From JAMXLG01 sp963765935 (lineage in GTDB: Bacteria; Vulcanimicrobiota; Vulcanimicrobiia; Vulcanimicrobiales; Vulcanimicrobiaceae): 64,000 nt of DNA. The stretch covers positions 992,001 to 1,056,000 of the forward strand of contig CAVXXX010000001.1 of the NCBI GenBank assembly GCA_963765935.1, read 5' to 3'. The first letter of the stretch is position 1; each line of letters opens with the position of its first letter. The notes below the pieces were generated by a model. The model did no database searches and had not been told where the DNA came from. It saw only the letters and a list, made by a program, of their open reading frames with translations. Below are positions 1 through 8,005 of this stretch, piece after piece. The position numbers and the translations under genes are program-made.

Positions 1-465
1 TCGATCTCCGTCCAAATGAAATCCATACACCATTTTGGTCGATTGCATCACCGTTTCACGAACGCGTGCGATCGAGCCATTCTTAAGCGAGAAGAACGAG
101 GCTTGCATTAAGTTGTAAGGGTACGATTCATGGCGGCAAAGGGCAACTCCGCGAACTACGTTAAGCGCGACAGCCTCGGGACGACTTGCGCGTTCGCACG
201 GCTTGATTCGATAACGAACCACGCCCTCGAGGGACATAAAGGCAACTCCGCCGGGCGTCGCGGCGAGAATGCCGGCAGTGCCAATATCAGCCGGCACTCC
301 CACACCGCGTTTCACCCACTTCACTCTTCCACTGCGGAGATCACGCGCGACCATCGCCGCTGGCGACGCGATGTAGACCGTTTCTCCCGCAACGAACGAG
401 CGTGAAACCAGCGACGTTCCCGGGAACGCCGCGACCGATGCGGTCCATAAGAGAACGCTAAGCAA
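1..465 (-). CDS. Exported PQQ-like beta-propeller protein (partial, runs off left edge)
   Basis: An open frame of 155 codons runs on the minus strand from about 465 to the window edge without a stop. It has no ATG start. TTG at 465-463 is the simplest choice and overlaps the last codons of speE by 8 nt, as expected for translational coupling. The N-terminus is hydrophobic (MLSVLLWTASVAAFPGTS), so export is likely. It is followed by GETVYIASPAAMVARDLRSG and ATPGGVAFMSLEGVVRY, which read like blades of a PQQ-type propeller (value displayed, residue pair Arg-Asp, turn, W). Function unknown. A frame upstream of the TTG is also open within speE, so the true start could be slightly earlier. Confidence 0.55.
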   Translation of the reverse strand, partial: MLSVLLWTASVAAFPGTSLVSRSFVAGETVYIASPAAMVARDLRSGRVKWVKRGVGVPADIGTAGILAATPGGVAFMSLEGVVRYRIKPCERASRPEAVALNVVRGVALCRHESYPYNLMQASFFSLKNGSIARVRETVMQSTKMVYGFHLDGDR

Positions 466-1348
466 ATACCGAGCCTGGCGCAGCCAGCGCGCGACGCACG
501 TAAAGCGGCAGCGCAAACAACCGTTTGTGCGTCTCGCCATCGTAGAAGAAATTCTCGCCCTTCAGGCCCGTGCAGTACCGGTCGATGGCAGCCGGATCGA
601 GCTTCGCCAAATTCACGCTATCGCTGCACGCTAGGAACGCCCAATCGGTGTCAAACGCCGGCACCGAATGGAAGAACGACGTAACGTACTTGTAGTGTCT
701 CATTAGCGTGCGCGCCATTTTGCAATGCAGCGACAAGTTATGGAACGCAAGCGTGCTCGCTTGCAGGACGTAAATGCCGTCATCCGAGAGGCGCGACTTG
801 ATGAGTTTAAAGACGTCTTCATTGAAGAGGATGTTGCTAGGTGAATCTTCGAGTGGTTCGGTCAAATCCGAAATGATGACGCCGTAACGGTCGCTGTCTT
901 CGCGCATGAATTGCAGCGCGTCGCCGATGATTACGCGTGCCCGTGGATCGTCGAACGCGCCGTTGCTCCATTCCGGCAAGTACTCTTTCGAGAGATCCAC
1001 GACGAGACCGTCGATATCGACCATCGTGCAGCGCTGCACGTCGGAGCGGCGCAGCACTTCACGCAACGTCGCGCCCTCGCCACCGCCGAGAATCAACACG
1101 TCACGACGATCGTTGGCACCGGCGAGCGCCGGATGCACGAGCGCCTCGTGATAGATCTTCTCGTCGTTCTGCGAGCTCTGCGTGTCACCGTCGAGAATCA
1201 GCATTTTGCCGAAAACCGGCGAGCTGATCACGGACACTTGCTGGAACTGCGAGCGCCCCGCGTAGTATACGGTGTCGATTGCGTGGTGGTGCTGTTCGGT
1301 CGGAGCAAACTCCTCGACATACCACTGCCAATGTTCGGTCTTCGGCAT
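458..1348 (-). CDS. speE: Spermidine synthase (polyamine aminopropyltransferase)
   Basis: Transfers the aminopropyl group of decarboxylated S-adenosylmethionine to putrescine, giving spermidine; cytosolic. The sequence has the family order: an N-terminal beta domain (DTVYYAGRSQFQQVSVI, ILDGDTQSSQNDEKIYHEAL), then the Rossmann methyltransferase-like fold with the glycine loop ILGGGEGATLREVL, the acidic MVDIDG strand end, GDALQF and the catalytic-region ISDLTEPLE. I take ATG at 1348 (MPKTEHWQWYVEEF), which gives 296 residues. A longer frame starts with TTG at 1417, but it would read through the strong hairpin at 1378-1421. speD, which makes its co-substrate, lies about 2.5 kb upstream on the same strand, separated by a peptidase gene. 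Confidence 0.93.
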   Translation of the reverse strand: MPKTEHWQWYVEEFAPTEQHHHAIDTVYYAGRSQFQQVSVISSPVFGKMLILDGDTQSSQNDEKIYHEALVHPALAGANDRRDVLILGGGEGATLREVLRRSDVQRCTMVDIDGLVVDLSKEYLPEWSNGAFDDPRARVIIGDALQFMREDSDRYGVIISDLTEPLEDSPSNILFNEDVFKLIKSRLSDDGIYVLQASTLAFHNLSLHCKMARTLMRHYKYVTSFFHSVPAFDTDWAFLACSDSVNLAKLDPAAIDRYCTGLKGENFFYDGETHKRLFALPLYVRRALAAPGSVFA

Positions 1349-1377
1349 AGCGGGCAGCGCTTTCGCCAAGCAGAAAG

Positions 1378-1421
1378 GGCACCCCCGCATGGGTTTGCGC
1401 TGCACGCGCAAACCCAATGCC
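1378..1421 (-). other. Strong hairpin between the peptidase gene and speE
   Basis: Positions 1390-1400 and 1406-1416 are an 11-bp perfect inverted repeat (TGGGTTTGCGC / GCGCAAACCCA) around a 5-nt loop. An outer GGGCA/TGCCC pair (1378-1382 and 1417-1421) can extend it past a bulge. No T-run follows on either strand, so it is not a classic intrinsic terminator. It may be a processing or 3'-end-stabilising structure, or an attenuation element before speE. Confidence 0.5.
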
Positions 1422-1448
1422 CTTCATGGTTCTTAAGCTGGCGATCCG

Positions 1449-3716
1449 CTACCGGATGCGATAGCTCATGCGGTGTCGCGTGATGAGATTGTCCGCGACG
1501 ACGCCCTTAACGTACGGCGCGATTACGGCGGGCAGCGTCATTGACGTTGCGTTGGCATAGCGTGTACCGTAGCGGCCTTGGCCGACGTCGTGCAATGACG
1601 TACGGAAGTAGCTGTTAATCGTCGATGCCGGAGCGCTCGCTTCGATCAGCAGATGACTGCCGTACGTGTGCACGATATGGAAGCCTGCGGTCTGCAATAC
1701 AGCGATCACGGACTGCTCGTCTTGCGCGACCGTTGATGTATTGCGGAGAACCAGCGAAACGTTGGACTGCGAATCGGCACTGCGTTGACCAAGATCTCGG
1801 ACGCGAGCAAGATTGACCGCGTTCGCCAGCTCGGTGTCGCGCGCTACTCCATAACTTTCGCGAGCGACGGACCGCGCCATCGCCGCCGAGCGCACCGTCC
1901 ACGCATGGCTGGGGCAGAGTTGCTGAGCAACCTTCGTGCCGTACGGAATGCCGAGGCCGCTCGTGTTGTCGTATCCGACTTGCGATCTGTAGAACGGATT
2001 AGAGTTGCCGAACTGATTGTTGTTCGCCGTAATGTCGAGGAAGGACGCAGCGTTAGCGGCAAACGCGGTATAGAGCGGAGCAACGGTGTTCGCCGGTGCG
2101 CCCGTGCCGCCGCAGTACTGATTGATCTCGGCGATGAGTGCGGCCGCTTCCGGCGCTCCCCATGAAGTGCCGCCGAACTGCTGCCACGATCCTTGGAAGA
2201 AGATCGCAACGCCTTCGGCCGGCATTGAAATATCCGGAACGTTGCGCCATGTCGAATTAGCGATGCCCGCGAGACCGTTCTGATATGAGGGCAACTTGAA
2301 GAGCGTCGATACGCCTCCGCCACTCGCACCCGGTCCGGACAAGTAGGAATCATTCCAAACCGTCTGACTCGTCAACGAACCAAGGCCGGTTCGAGAGCCG
2401 TTCGCGTTCTCATTTCCGCCGACGCCCATGACGTACGGATCGCTGGCCGGATTGTTTGGCCCCGGTGTGTATGTCGGGTTCCCTGCACCATCCGTACCCG
2501 TAAAGCATTCATTACCTTCGTCGCCTGACGATGCAGTGTAACTGATACGATTTGCGGCACCTTGCGAGAAGAGTTGGTCGTCTTGCAAGTTCGACTGCGC
2601 TTCGCAACCACCGAAAGATTCACTGAGCACCGACGGCTTGTTGGGATCGGTCAACACGTAACTCTCCGCGGCCAGGAACGACGAGTTGTCCGTATTCGGA
2701 ATCGCGTAGAACAGTACGTTCGCGTCCGGTGCCAGCGACAAAGCGACCTCGACATCCAGCGTAGCTTCTCCGTCGTCCCCGGCTATCGCGCCGCTGCCAT
2801 CGGGACCGCCATCTATATTTACGATGCTGAACGAGCCGCGGCGACTAATTTGGAACGCCGACAAGAAGGTCTGGATATCATTTAGGCTAGGATTCGCGTC
2901 GCCCACGATTGCTATCGTTTGGCCGGCACCGCCATAGCCGGACATCACGGGAAATTGTAGCGCGTGCGCAACCTGATATGGAGTCCAGCCAGCGTTTTGC
3001 GGTGCAGTCGTAACGGCCGGAAGCGGTGAGCCGGTTCCCGTAGCGGTGGCGGTAGGAGCGGTGCTCGGCGTCGGGACAACGCTTTGGCTTGTCACCACTG
3101 CGAAAATGTACGTCTGTCCGGCTTTGAGTGTGAACGGCTGCATCAGCGAAATTGCGCTCAGATTAACGGTGCCATGTGACGGTGTCGCCGGACCCGCGAT
3201 CCCGTTCCATCCCGCGGACGGGTTCGTCGGATCGTACACAACGAGGTAACATTGCTGCGTTATCGTAACGCCGGTTAACTTGACTGCGGGCGCCGCATAG
3301 ATTGTCGCTGAATCCGCAACACTGAGCCCGAAATAGACGATCGGCGTGGTTGGAACGCCGAGAGCTTGCGCGTTTAGGTGAACGATGCGGGCGGATGGCG
3401 CCGGCGCATTGTTCAGTGCACTGGCGCTCACTGAAACCGTCCCCTTCGTATCAACACTCGTAAGGGGCAGCGTTAAATCAGCTCCAGTGATAACGTTCGC
3501 TCCGTTCGAAGAAACGGCGCCGAAATTCACGGCGGTCGTCGATTGCGAACTCAACGCTGCCGTCGTCGACTGTGGCGCGGGCCCAGTCGGTGCAGGCGTC
3601 GGCGTTTGACTCGCCGGCGTGACGCCTCCGCCTCCGCCTCCACCGCATGCAACAAGTATTGCGCATGCCGCGATGGCGAACGCGCCTCCGATGCGAACTC
3701 CGAGCCGACCGTTCAT
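1449..3716 (-). CDS. S53 (sedolisin/kumamolisin) peptidase lipoprotein with C-terminal propeptide-like domain
   Basis: Secreted acid serine-carboxyl peptidase, 755 residues. A lipoprotein-type signal ends at Cys24 (ILVAC followed by seven Gly). A Pro/Thr/Ala-rich linker and a beta-rich stretch (about 60-210) lead into the catalytic domain (about 245-605). Catalytic candidates are visible: Glu317 and Asp321 in GEATLDVEVA, the oxyanion Asp399 in ASSGDEGN, and Ser518 in FGGTSWGAPEAAA. A calcium site like that of kumamolisin is suggested by Asp561-Ile562 and GYDNTSGLG (580-588). The odd part is residues about 652-745 (VSLVLRNTST, FRTSLHDVGQ, RYANATSMTLPA), which resemble the family's activation propeptide, normally N-terminal. 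It lies downstream of the speD terminator and upstream of speE. Confidence 0.88.
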   Translation of the reverse strand: MNGRLGVRIGGAFAIAACAILVACGGGGGGGVTPASQTPTPAPTGPAPQSTTAALSSQSTTAVNFGAVSSNGANVITGADLTLPLTSVDTKGTVSVSASALNNAPAPSARIVHLNAQALGVPTTPIVYFGLSVADSATIYAAPAVKLTGVTITQQCYLVVYDPTNPSAGWNGIAGPATPSHGTVNLSAISLMQPFTLKAGQTYIFAVVTSQSVVPTPSTAPTATATGTGSPLPAVTTAPQNAGWTPYQVAHALQFPVMSGYGGAGQTIAIVGDANPSLNDIQTFLSAFQISRRGSFSIVNIDGGPDGSGAIAGDDGEATLDVEVALSLAPDANVLFYAIPNTDNSSFLAAESYVLTDPNKPSVLSESFGGCEAQSNLQDDQLFSQGAANRISYTASSGDEGNECFTGTDGAGNPTYTPGPNNPASDPYVMGVGGNENANGSRTGLGSLTSQTVWNDSYLSGPGASGGGVSTLFKLPSYQNGLAGIANSTWRNVPDISMPAEGVAIFFQGSWQQFGGTSWGAPEAAALIAEINQYCGGTGAPANTVAPLYTAFAANAASFLDITANNNQFGNSNPFYRSQVGYDNTSGLGIPYGTKVAQQLCPSHAWTVRSAAMARSVARESYGVARDTELANAVNLARVRDLGQRSADSQSNVSLVLRNTSTVAQDEQSVIAVLQTAGFHIVHTYGSHLLIEASAPASTINSYFRTSLHDVGQGRYGTRYANATSMTLPAVIAPYVKGVVADNLITRHRMSYRIR

Positions 3717-3852
3717 CTAAAGAACCCGTCCTTGAAAAAAGTAACAAGCAATAAGCGCCGCAGGACGAGACGTCATGCGCGGGCAGCCTTGCTTTGCTAC
3801 CGCGTAACGCTTTCCATCCCGCAAAGGTCGCATCCGCGAGGACAGCTTCACT

Positions 3853-3888
3853 GAAAATTAAAACGAGCACCGGATTTCCGGTGCTCGT
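3853..3888 (-). terminator. Intrinsic terminator of speD
   Basis: Read on the minus strand, a 12-bp perfect stem (arms 3888-3877 and 3874-3863, ACGAGCACCGGA/TCCGGTGCTCGT) is followed by TTTTAATTTT. It lies 20 nt past the speD stop codon. It separates speD from the peptidase gene. Confidence 0.85.
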
Positions 3889-3908
3889 TCGGTTGCTCGG
3901 AGGCGGCT

Positions 3909-4319
3909 TTATGCGGAGAGCGCTACCGTTTCATGGTCGCGGGTCACTGCGTGGGTGAACGTTCCGCTCGGCTGGGCGATGCCGCGTTTTACTTCCGTGG
4001 TTTGCATCGTTTTCGCGTTTAGGATTCTCGCGGCGTGCTCGCACGCGAGCCACGGATCCGTGTGGTCGCCGCACGTATAAAAATCCATTGCGGCATACCC
4101 CATCTCGGGCCAGGTGTGGATCGAGATGTGGGATTCGGCGAGGACGACCACACCGGATACCCCCTGAGGCTCAAATCTGTGGAAGGCGACTTCCATAATG
4201 GTTGCTCGCGATGCCGTCGCTGCGCCGATCATCATGTCGCGGACGGCATCAACGTCAGTGAGCGTGGCCGTGTCGCAGCCCGACAGCTCACACACGATGT
4301 GTGTACCGAGTGCTTTCAA
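3909..4319 (-). CDS. speD: S-adenosylmethionine decarboxylase proenzyme (bacterial SpeD type)
   Basis: Makes decarboxylated SAM for spermidine synthesis; autocleaved pyruvoyl enzyme. I choose the TTG start at 4319, because AGGAGA lies 9 nt upstream and the protein then begins MKALGTHIVCEL, the usual SpeD N-terminus. With this start the key residues fall exactly at the Thermotoga maritima positions: the cleavage site LAE-SHIS with Ser63, His68 in IHTWPE and Cys83 in MDFYTC. The 136-residue length fits the family. A GTG start 13 codons further up (4358) is possible, but its Shine-Dalgarno would overlap it. It is transcribed alone and ends at the terminator at 3853-3888. A promoter candidate lies at 4544-4572. 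Confidence 0.95.
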   Translation of the reverse strand: MKALGTHIVCELSGCDTATLTDVDAVRDMMIGAATASRATIMEVAFHRFEPQGVSGVVVLAESHISIHTWPEMGYAAMDFYTCGDHTDPWLACEHAARILNAKTMQTTEVKRGIAQPSGTFTHAVTRDHETVALSA

Positions 4320-4543
4320 TTCTATCGCTCTCCTCAGAGCCTTTGGGGGAAATCCCACCTCCGGACTTCGTCGGCTGGCGCCTGCAGTGCAGTCACGTCC
4401 CCGACCTATCGACGAACTCTTGCCGGCGCTTTTCGGTGCACGGGCGATTCGCCGCGATGGCGCGAAAAGGCGCGCCCTCCTATAACCGTAGACCTGCCTG
4501 CTCCGCTGCTCGCGGAACCGTACTTACCCCAGGTCCGGCGAAC
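4320..4543 (-). other. Long speD 5' leader
   Basis: If the promoter at 4544-4572 is right, speD has a leader of about 218 nt. It holds a GGCGCG/CGCGCC hairpin (4459-4476) and a smaller GGCGA/CGCC one beside it. I looked for SAM-I, SAM-II and similar riboswitch cores and recognise none. No ORF is convincing on either strand. The length and structure leave room for an uncharacterised leader control. Confidence 0.3.
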
Positions 4544-4572
4544 ATGATAACCCCCCAAGACCCCCCTGTAAA
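4544..4572 (-). promoter_or_regulatory. Candidate speD promoter with G-runs in the spacer
   Basis: On the minus strand TTTACA (4572-4567) and TATCAT (4549-4544) are exactly 17 bp apart. The spacer is two runs of six G separated by TCTT, with a further GGGG just upstream and another about 20 nt downstream. Matches to -35 and -10 are 4/6 and 5/6. Confidence 0.45.
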
Positions 4573-4678
4573 CCCCTCGTGTATAAGAAGTTCCTAATCT
4601 GTGGTTCTGCGACGTTCTTCCTAAGATAACGGCCTTGTGGCCGCAGCGGGTGCGGCGCCCGAGCGCTATGATGTCGCG

Positions 4679-5656
4679 GTGGGATTCAAAGTCGCCTTGG
4701 CGGTGGTGGCGTGCTTCGTTCTCGCCGCGCCGCGCGCAGTTCGTGCCGAGGTGCCGGCGCTATCGTTCGATCAGATCGGCCGTGTCCTCACCGATGCGAC
4801 GCCACCGCCGCCCGATTCGTTCGCCCGCGATGCCGCCGCAATTGCGTCGTTGCCTCCAATGCCCAAAGGTCCGCCCGGCGGCGGTGGAACGGCCTCTGGT
4901 CTCGGACTGCTTGCAGCGGTTCCGGTCATCGGAATCTTCGCCGGTATCGCGGAGCAGATGGCGACGATGGCCTATGTGAAATCGCTCCAGGCGTACAACG
5001 CACAAATGACGGCGCTCGGAAAAGCGTACATGAACGCCGGAACGATCGAACATCACGCGTTCTTACAAGGCTGGAGCCGCGTTGATATGACTCGCATGAG
5101 CTTAGCGGTGATTCAAAAGCCGGATCGAGGCGAAACGACGTATTTGGATCTCGCGCACCGCACATATCGCATTGCGCGTTCAGCGCCGGCCCCTTCGGGC
5201 GATACGTACGTCGTTTCTGATTCCGACAACGCATCGCCACCTTCGATTGATGCAAATTCAAACACCAAATCTCTCGAACATCGCATGTTGTCAGGACTGC
5301 CGGCCGACGGTTATCGCACGACTGCCTCGTTTGAAACCACGTCGAGCGTTGGTTGGTGCAAGCCCGGCGCGCATCAACTCGAGGAAACGGAATACGACAC
5401 TTCGTCACCCGATCCGCAAAACGCGAACGCGCCCCCAATGACCGTTGCGCAAATCGTAAACGAAGCGTGTGCGCCGACTTCTACCTCGGCCCACGACGCG
5501 CCCGGACGGCTGTATCTGTTCCGCACCACAATACTAACGAATACCGTCAACGGGACGCTTACGTTTGTGTCGGAACGTGGCAACATCACGCGTGCACCGG
5601 TTGCGTCATCGCTATTCGACATCCCGTCCGGTTACACCGAGGAGAAAACACCGTGA
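4679..5656 (+). CDS. Exported protein of unknown function
   Basis: A GTG at 4679 gives MGFKVALAVVACFVLAAP followed by RAVRA, a standard signal peptide; the frame is open up to a GTG at 4637 as well. The mature part has a Pro-rich stretch, a hydrophobic glycine-rich segment (GLGLLAAVPVIGIFAGIAEQ) that may insert in a membrane, and a beta-rich C-terminal half (ETTYLDLAHRTYRIA, SVGWCKPGAHQLEETEYDT, TILTNTVNGTLTFVSERGNI) recalling LolA/DUF4412-like outer-membrane-related folds. I do not recognise the family. Its stop overlaps the GTG start of the next gene (GTGA), so the two are probably coupled and may act together at the cell surface. Confidence 0.75.
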   Translation: MGFKVALAVVACFVLAAPRAVRAEVPALSFDQIGRVLTDATPPPPDSFARDAAAIASLPPMPKGPPGGGGTASGLGLLAAVPVIGIFAGIAEQMATMAYVKSLQAYNAQMTALGKAYMNAGTIEHHAFLQGWSRVDMTRMSLAVIQKPDRGETTYLDLAHRTYRIARSAPAPSGDTYVVSDSDNASPPSIDANSNTKSLEHRMLSGLPADGYRTTASFETTSSVGWCKPGAHQLEETEYDTSSPDPQNANAPPMTVAQIVNEACAPTSTSAHDAPGRLYLFRTTILTNTVNGTLTFVSERGNITRAPVASSLFDIPSGYTEEKTP

Positions 5657-6465
5657 GAATGGATTTTCGCGTCGTAAGCGGCGCATGTCTTCTGTTAGTA
5701 ATCGCTGCACCGGCATTGTCCGCCGCGCCGCGTTCCGTCGGCCAAACGCTGGTTTACGCAGTGACAACGACTTCAAACAGAACATCGAGTCCGCCGCCGT
5801 CGCTACCGGCATCGATGCGCGCGCAGTACGAAGCCATGCAAGCAAAGGCTGCACAAGGGTCGACGTCGACGTTTACCTTCACCATCGATCGCGTCGATCC
5901 AAATGGGAACGCGCATTTGAAAGGAACGCTGGCCGGCCCCGCGGTACCGGCTGCGGCGGTCGCGATCGTGCCGTATCTCAATACACTTCAAGCGACGTTG
6001 GCGCCCGACGGGCGAATCATTCCCACATACGATCCGAACATGCCGCCGGCGACGACTCGCGACAACAAATATCACGAGATTGAACCGACTGAAGCTTCGG
6101 CTCAGAACACGAACGCCGGACAGTTTCACGCGGATGAATTCAATCACTTCGCGCAAGGTTGTGCGAAGCGCGGACACCTCAAGCCGGGCGATTCCTGGCA
6201 TTTGCAAACGCGCGACGCGATGAGCCAAGCAATAACGACCTACGACTTCTCAGTTTCCGCCCCAACGTCCGCAGGCGCACCGGCTGTTTCAATGAACGCG
6301 AACGTCGAGCAACCCAACGGAACGAGAAAAATCGAAGCGACGGGCCACTATGATCCGGCTGCCAACCAAGTGCTCGACCTGCACGTTATGGAGACGTACG
6401 ACACGACGTCGCCGTACGGTCGGAATTCAGGGTCGCTGACCACCGACTTCACCCTCCAGCACTAA
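5653..6465 (+). CDS. Exported protein of unknown function
   Basis: The start is the GTG at 5653, 8 nt after GAGGAG and overlapping the upstream stop; a much longer open frame upstream is only the shadow of the previous gene. The product, about 270 residues, has a signal peptide (GACLLLVIAAPALSA) and no further membrane segment. The body is polar and beta-rich with phrases such as STSTFTFTIDRVDPNGNAHL, LQATLAPDGRIIPTYD and LKPGDSWHLQ, typical of periplasmic or surface proteins that compare measured and reference values in beta sheets, but I cannot assign a family. It is the second gene of a two-gene operon. Confidence 0.75.
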   Translation: MRMDFRVVSGACLLLVIAAPALSAAPRSVGQTLVYAVTTTSNRTSSPPPSLPASMRAQYEAMQAKAAQGSTSTFTFTIDRVDPNGNAHLKGTLAGPAVPAAAVAIVPYLNTLQATLAPDGRIIPTYDPNMPPATTRDNKYHEIEPTEASAQNTNAGQFHADEFNHFAQGCAKRGHLKPGDSWHLQTRDAMSQAITTYDFSVSAPTSAGAPAVSMNANVEQPNGTRKIEATGHYDPAANQVLDLHVMETYDTTSPYGRNSGSLTTDFTLQH

Positions 6466-6490
6466 GGGAGCAAGTAGCCGATAAAAAGAT

Positions 6491-6551
6491 TTTGAAGTTA
6501 TGACTTCACTATCTTGACTATATAGGGAGCCGGGGGTACCCTCAGATAGTC
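6491..6551 (+). promoter_or_regulatory. Candidate sufB control region
   Basis: Immediately upstream of sufB are a perfect palindrome TGAAGT-TATG-ACTTCA (6493-6508) and ATCTTGACTATATAGGG (6512-6528), whose left half resembles an IscR/Rrf2-type Fe-S regulator site. GACTAT (6516-6521) is also mirrored by ATAGTC (6546-6551) next to the start codon. No clear -35/-10 pair is visible. Which protein binds here is unknown, and no Rrf2 gene lies in the window. Confidence 0.35.
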
Positions 6552-7970
6552 ATGACGACCCCCCTTCAGAAGCAGCCCATCATCTCCGAGGATTACCGCC
6601 ACGGATTCCACGATTCGGAAGATAAATACGTCTTCAAGTCCGATAAGGGCCTGACGCGCGAGATCGTGGAGCGCATCAGCGCGATGAAGGCCGAGCCCGA
6701 GTGGATGCACGACTTCCGGCTCAAGGCGTACGAAATCTTCATTAGTAAGCCGATGCCGGCGTGGGGGGATACCGAACTCCTCGGTCAGATTGATTTCGCG
6801 GACATCCACTACTTCGTGAAGTCCACTGATCGCACGGAGCGGTCGTGGGACGACGTCCCGGACGACATCAAGAAGACGTTCGATCGATTAGGCATCCCGG
6901 AAGCGGAGCGCAAGTTCCTCGCCGGCGTATCCGCTCAATACGAGTCGGAAGTCGTCTATCACAACGTCAACAAAGACCTCGAAGCGCAGGGTGTGCTCTT
7001 CTGCGACATGGATACGGCGGTTAAGCAGCATCCGGAAATCGTCAAAAAATATTTCGCAACCGTTATTCCGGCCGCCGATAATAAATTCGCCGCGCTCAAT
7101 TCCGCCGTGTGGTCGGGCGGGTCGTTTATCTACGTTCCGCCGGGCGTCGAAGTGAAGATGCCGCTCCAAGCCTATTTTCGCATCAACGCAGAGAACATGG
7201 GCCAGTTCGAGCGAACGCTGATCATCGCGGACAAGGGCGCCAAGGTGCATTACATCGAGGGTTGCACCGCACCGAAGTTCTCGACGTCGTCGCTGCACAG
7301 CGCCGTCGTCGAACTCGTCGCGCTCGAGGACGCGTCGATTCGCTACACCACAATTCAGAACTGGTACCGGAACATCTACAATCTGGTCACCAAGCGCGCG
7401 GTCGCGCAGAAGAACGCGACGGTTGAATGGGTCGACGGCAACATCGGCTCCAAGCTGACGATGAAGTATCCCGCGATCTACTTGATGGGCGAAGGCGCGC
7501 GCGGCGAAATTCTTTCGATGGCATTCGCCGGTGAAGGCCAGCATCAAGACGCCGGAGCGAAAGTCATTCACGCGGCGCCGAACACGACGTCTGTTGTGAC
7601 GAATAAAAGCGTAAGCGCTCACGGCGGCAAGACAACCTACCGCGGCCTCGTGGAGGTCTTCCCGGGCGCGACGGGTGCGAAGACGCGCGTGAAGTGCGAC
7701 GCGCTGATCATGGACGATCAATCGTCAAGCGATACGAAACCGACGATGAAGATTCACGAACAGCAATCGACCGTCGAACACGAAGCTAGCGTTTCCAAGA
7801 TTGGTGAAGAGCAACTGTTCTACGCGATGTCGCGCGGACTCAGCGAAGCGGACGCGACCGCGATGATCGTGAACGGGTTCTTCGATTTCTTCGTCAAGGA
7901 ACTACCGATGGAGTACGCCGTTGAACTGAACCGTCTCGTGAAAATGGAGATGGAAGGCGCGGTAGGTTAA
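6552..7970 (+). CDS. sufB: Fe-S cluster assembly scaffold subunit SufB
   Basis: Cytosolic scaffold component of the SUF iron-sulphur assembly complex (SufBCD). The 472-residue length and the beta-helix core are typical: SGGSFIYVPPGVEVKMPLQA, ENMGQFERTLIIADKGAKVH, YIEGCTAPKFS, GATGAKTRVKCDALIMDD (Cys equivalent to the conserved C-terminal scaffold cysteine), DTKPTMKIHEQ and EHEASVSKIGEEQLFYAMSR. What is unusual is the context. SufC, SufD, SufS and SufU are not adjacent; two secreted paralogues follow and only a Rieske-type protein recalls a suf operon. The missing partners must be elsewhere. A palindrome-rich region upstream suggests regulation. Confidence 0.96.
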   Translation: MTTPLQKQPIISEDYRHGFHDSEDKYVFKSDKGLTREIVERISAMKAEPEWMHDFRLKAYEIFISKPMPAWGDTELLGQIDFADIHYFVKSTDRTERSWDDVPDDIKKTFDRLGIPEAERKFLAGVSAQYESEVVYHNVNKDLEAQGVLFCDMDTAVKQHPEIVKKYFATVIPAADNKFAALNSAVWSGGSFIYVPPGVEVKMPLQAYFRINAENMGQFERTLIIADKGAKVHYIEGCTAPKFSTSSLHSAVVELVALEDASIRYTTIQNWYRNIYNLVTKRAVAQKNATVEWVDGNIGSKLTMKYPAIYLMGEGARGEILSMAFAGEGQHQDAGAKVIHAAPNTTSVVTNKSVSAHGGKTTYRGLVEVFPGATGAKTRVKCDALIMDDQSSSDTKPTMKIHEQQSTVEHEASVSKIGEEQLFYAMSRGLSEADATAMIVNGFFDFFVKELPMEYAVELNRLVKMEMEGAVG

Positions 7971-7975
7971 CCGCC

Positions 7976-8005
7976 GAAGGGCCTCGTGGATGCGGCGAGG
8001 CCTTC
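7976..8005 (+). promoter_or_regulatory. Hairpin that encloses the start codon of the gene at 7990
   Basis: A 10-bp stem with one bulged G (7976-7986 with 7996-8005) leaves a 9-nt loop, TGGATGCGG, which contains the ATG at 7990-7992. The only Shine-Dalgarno-like bases (GAAGGG, 7976-7981) lie in the left arm. The structure could sequester the ribosome site just after the sufB stop codon, lowering expression of the downstream secreted protein relative to SufB. Confidence 0.45.

Noticed and set aside
130..405. Plus-strand frame of 91 codons
   Set aside because: It runs antisense to a minus-strand frame that reads as an exported propeller protein; its own residues are basic and repetitive without any domain.
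906..1483. Several plus-strand frames inside speE
   Set aside because: They are shadows of the well-recognised spermidine synthase and rich in Arg and Ser as expected of GC-rich antisense frames.
4320..4543. SAM riboswitch upstream of speD
   Set aside because: No SAM-I, SAM-II or related core sequence is recognisable; only simple GC hairpins are present.
6511..6551. IscR binding site before sufB
   Set aside because: Only the left half fits the Rrf2-type pattern; the right half does not, and no Rrf2 gene is in the window. Kept only as a weak remark in the control-region entry.
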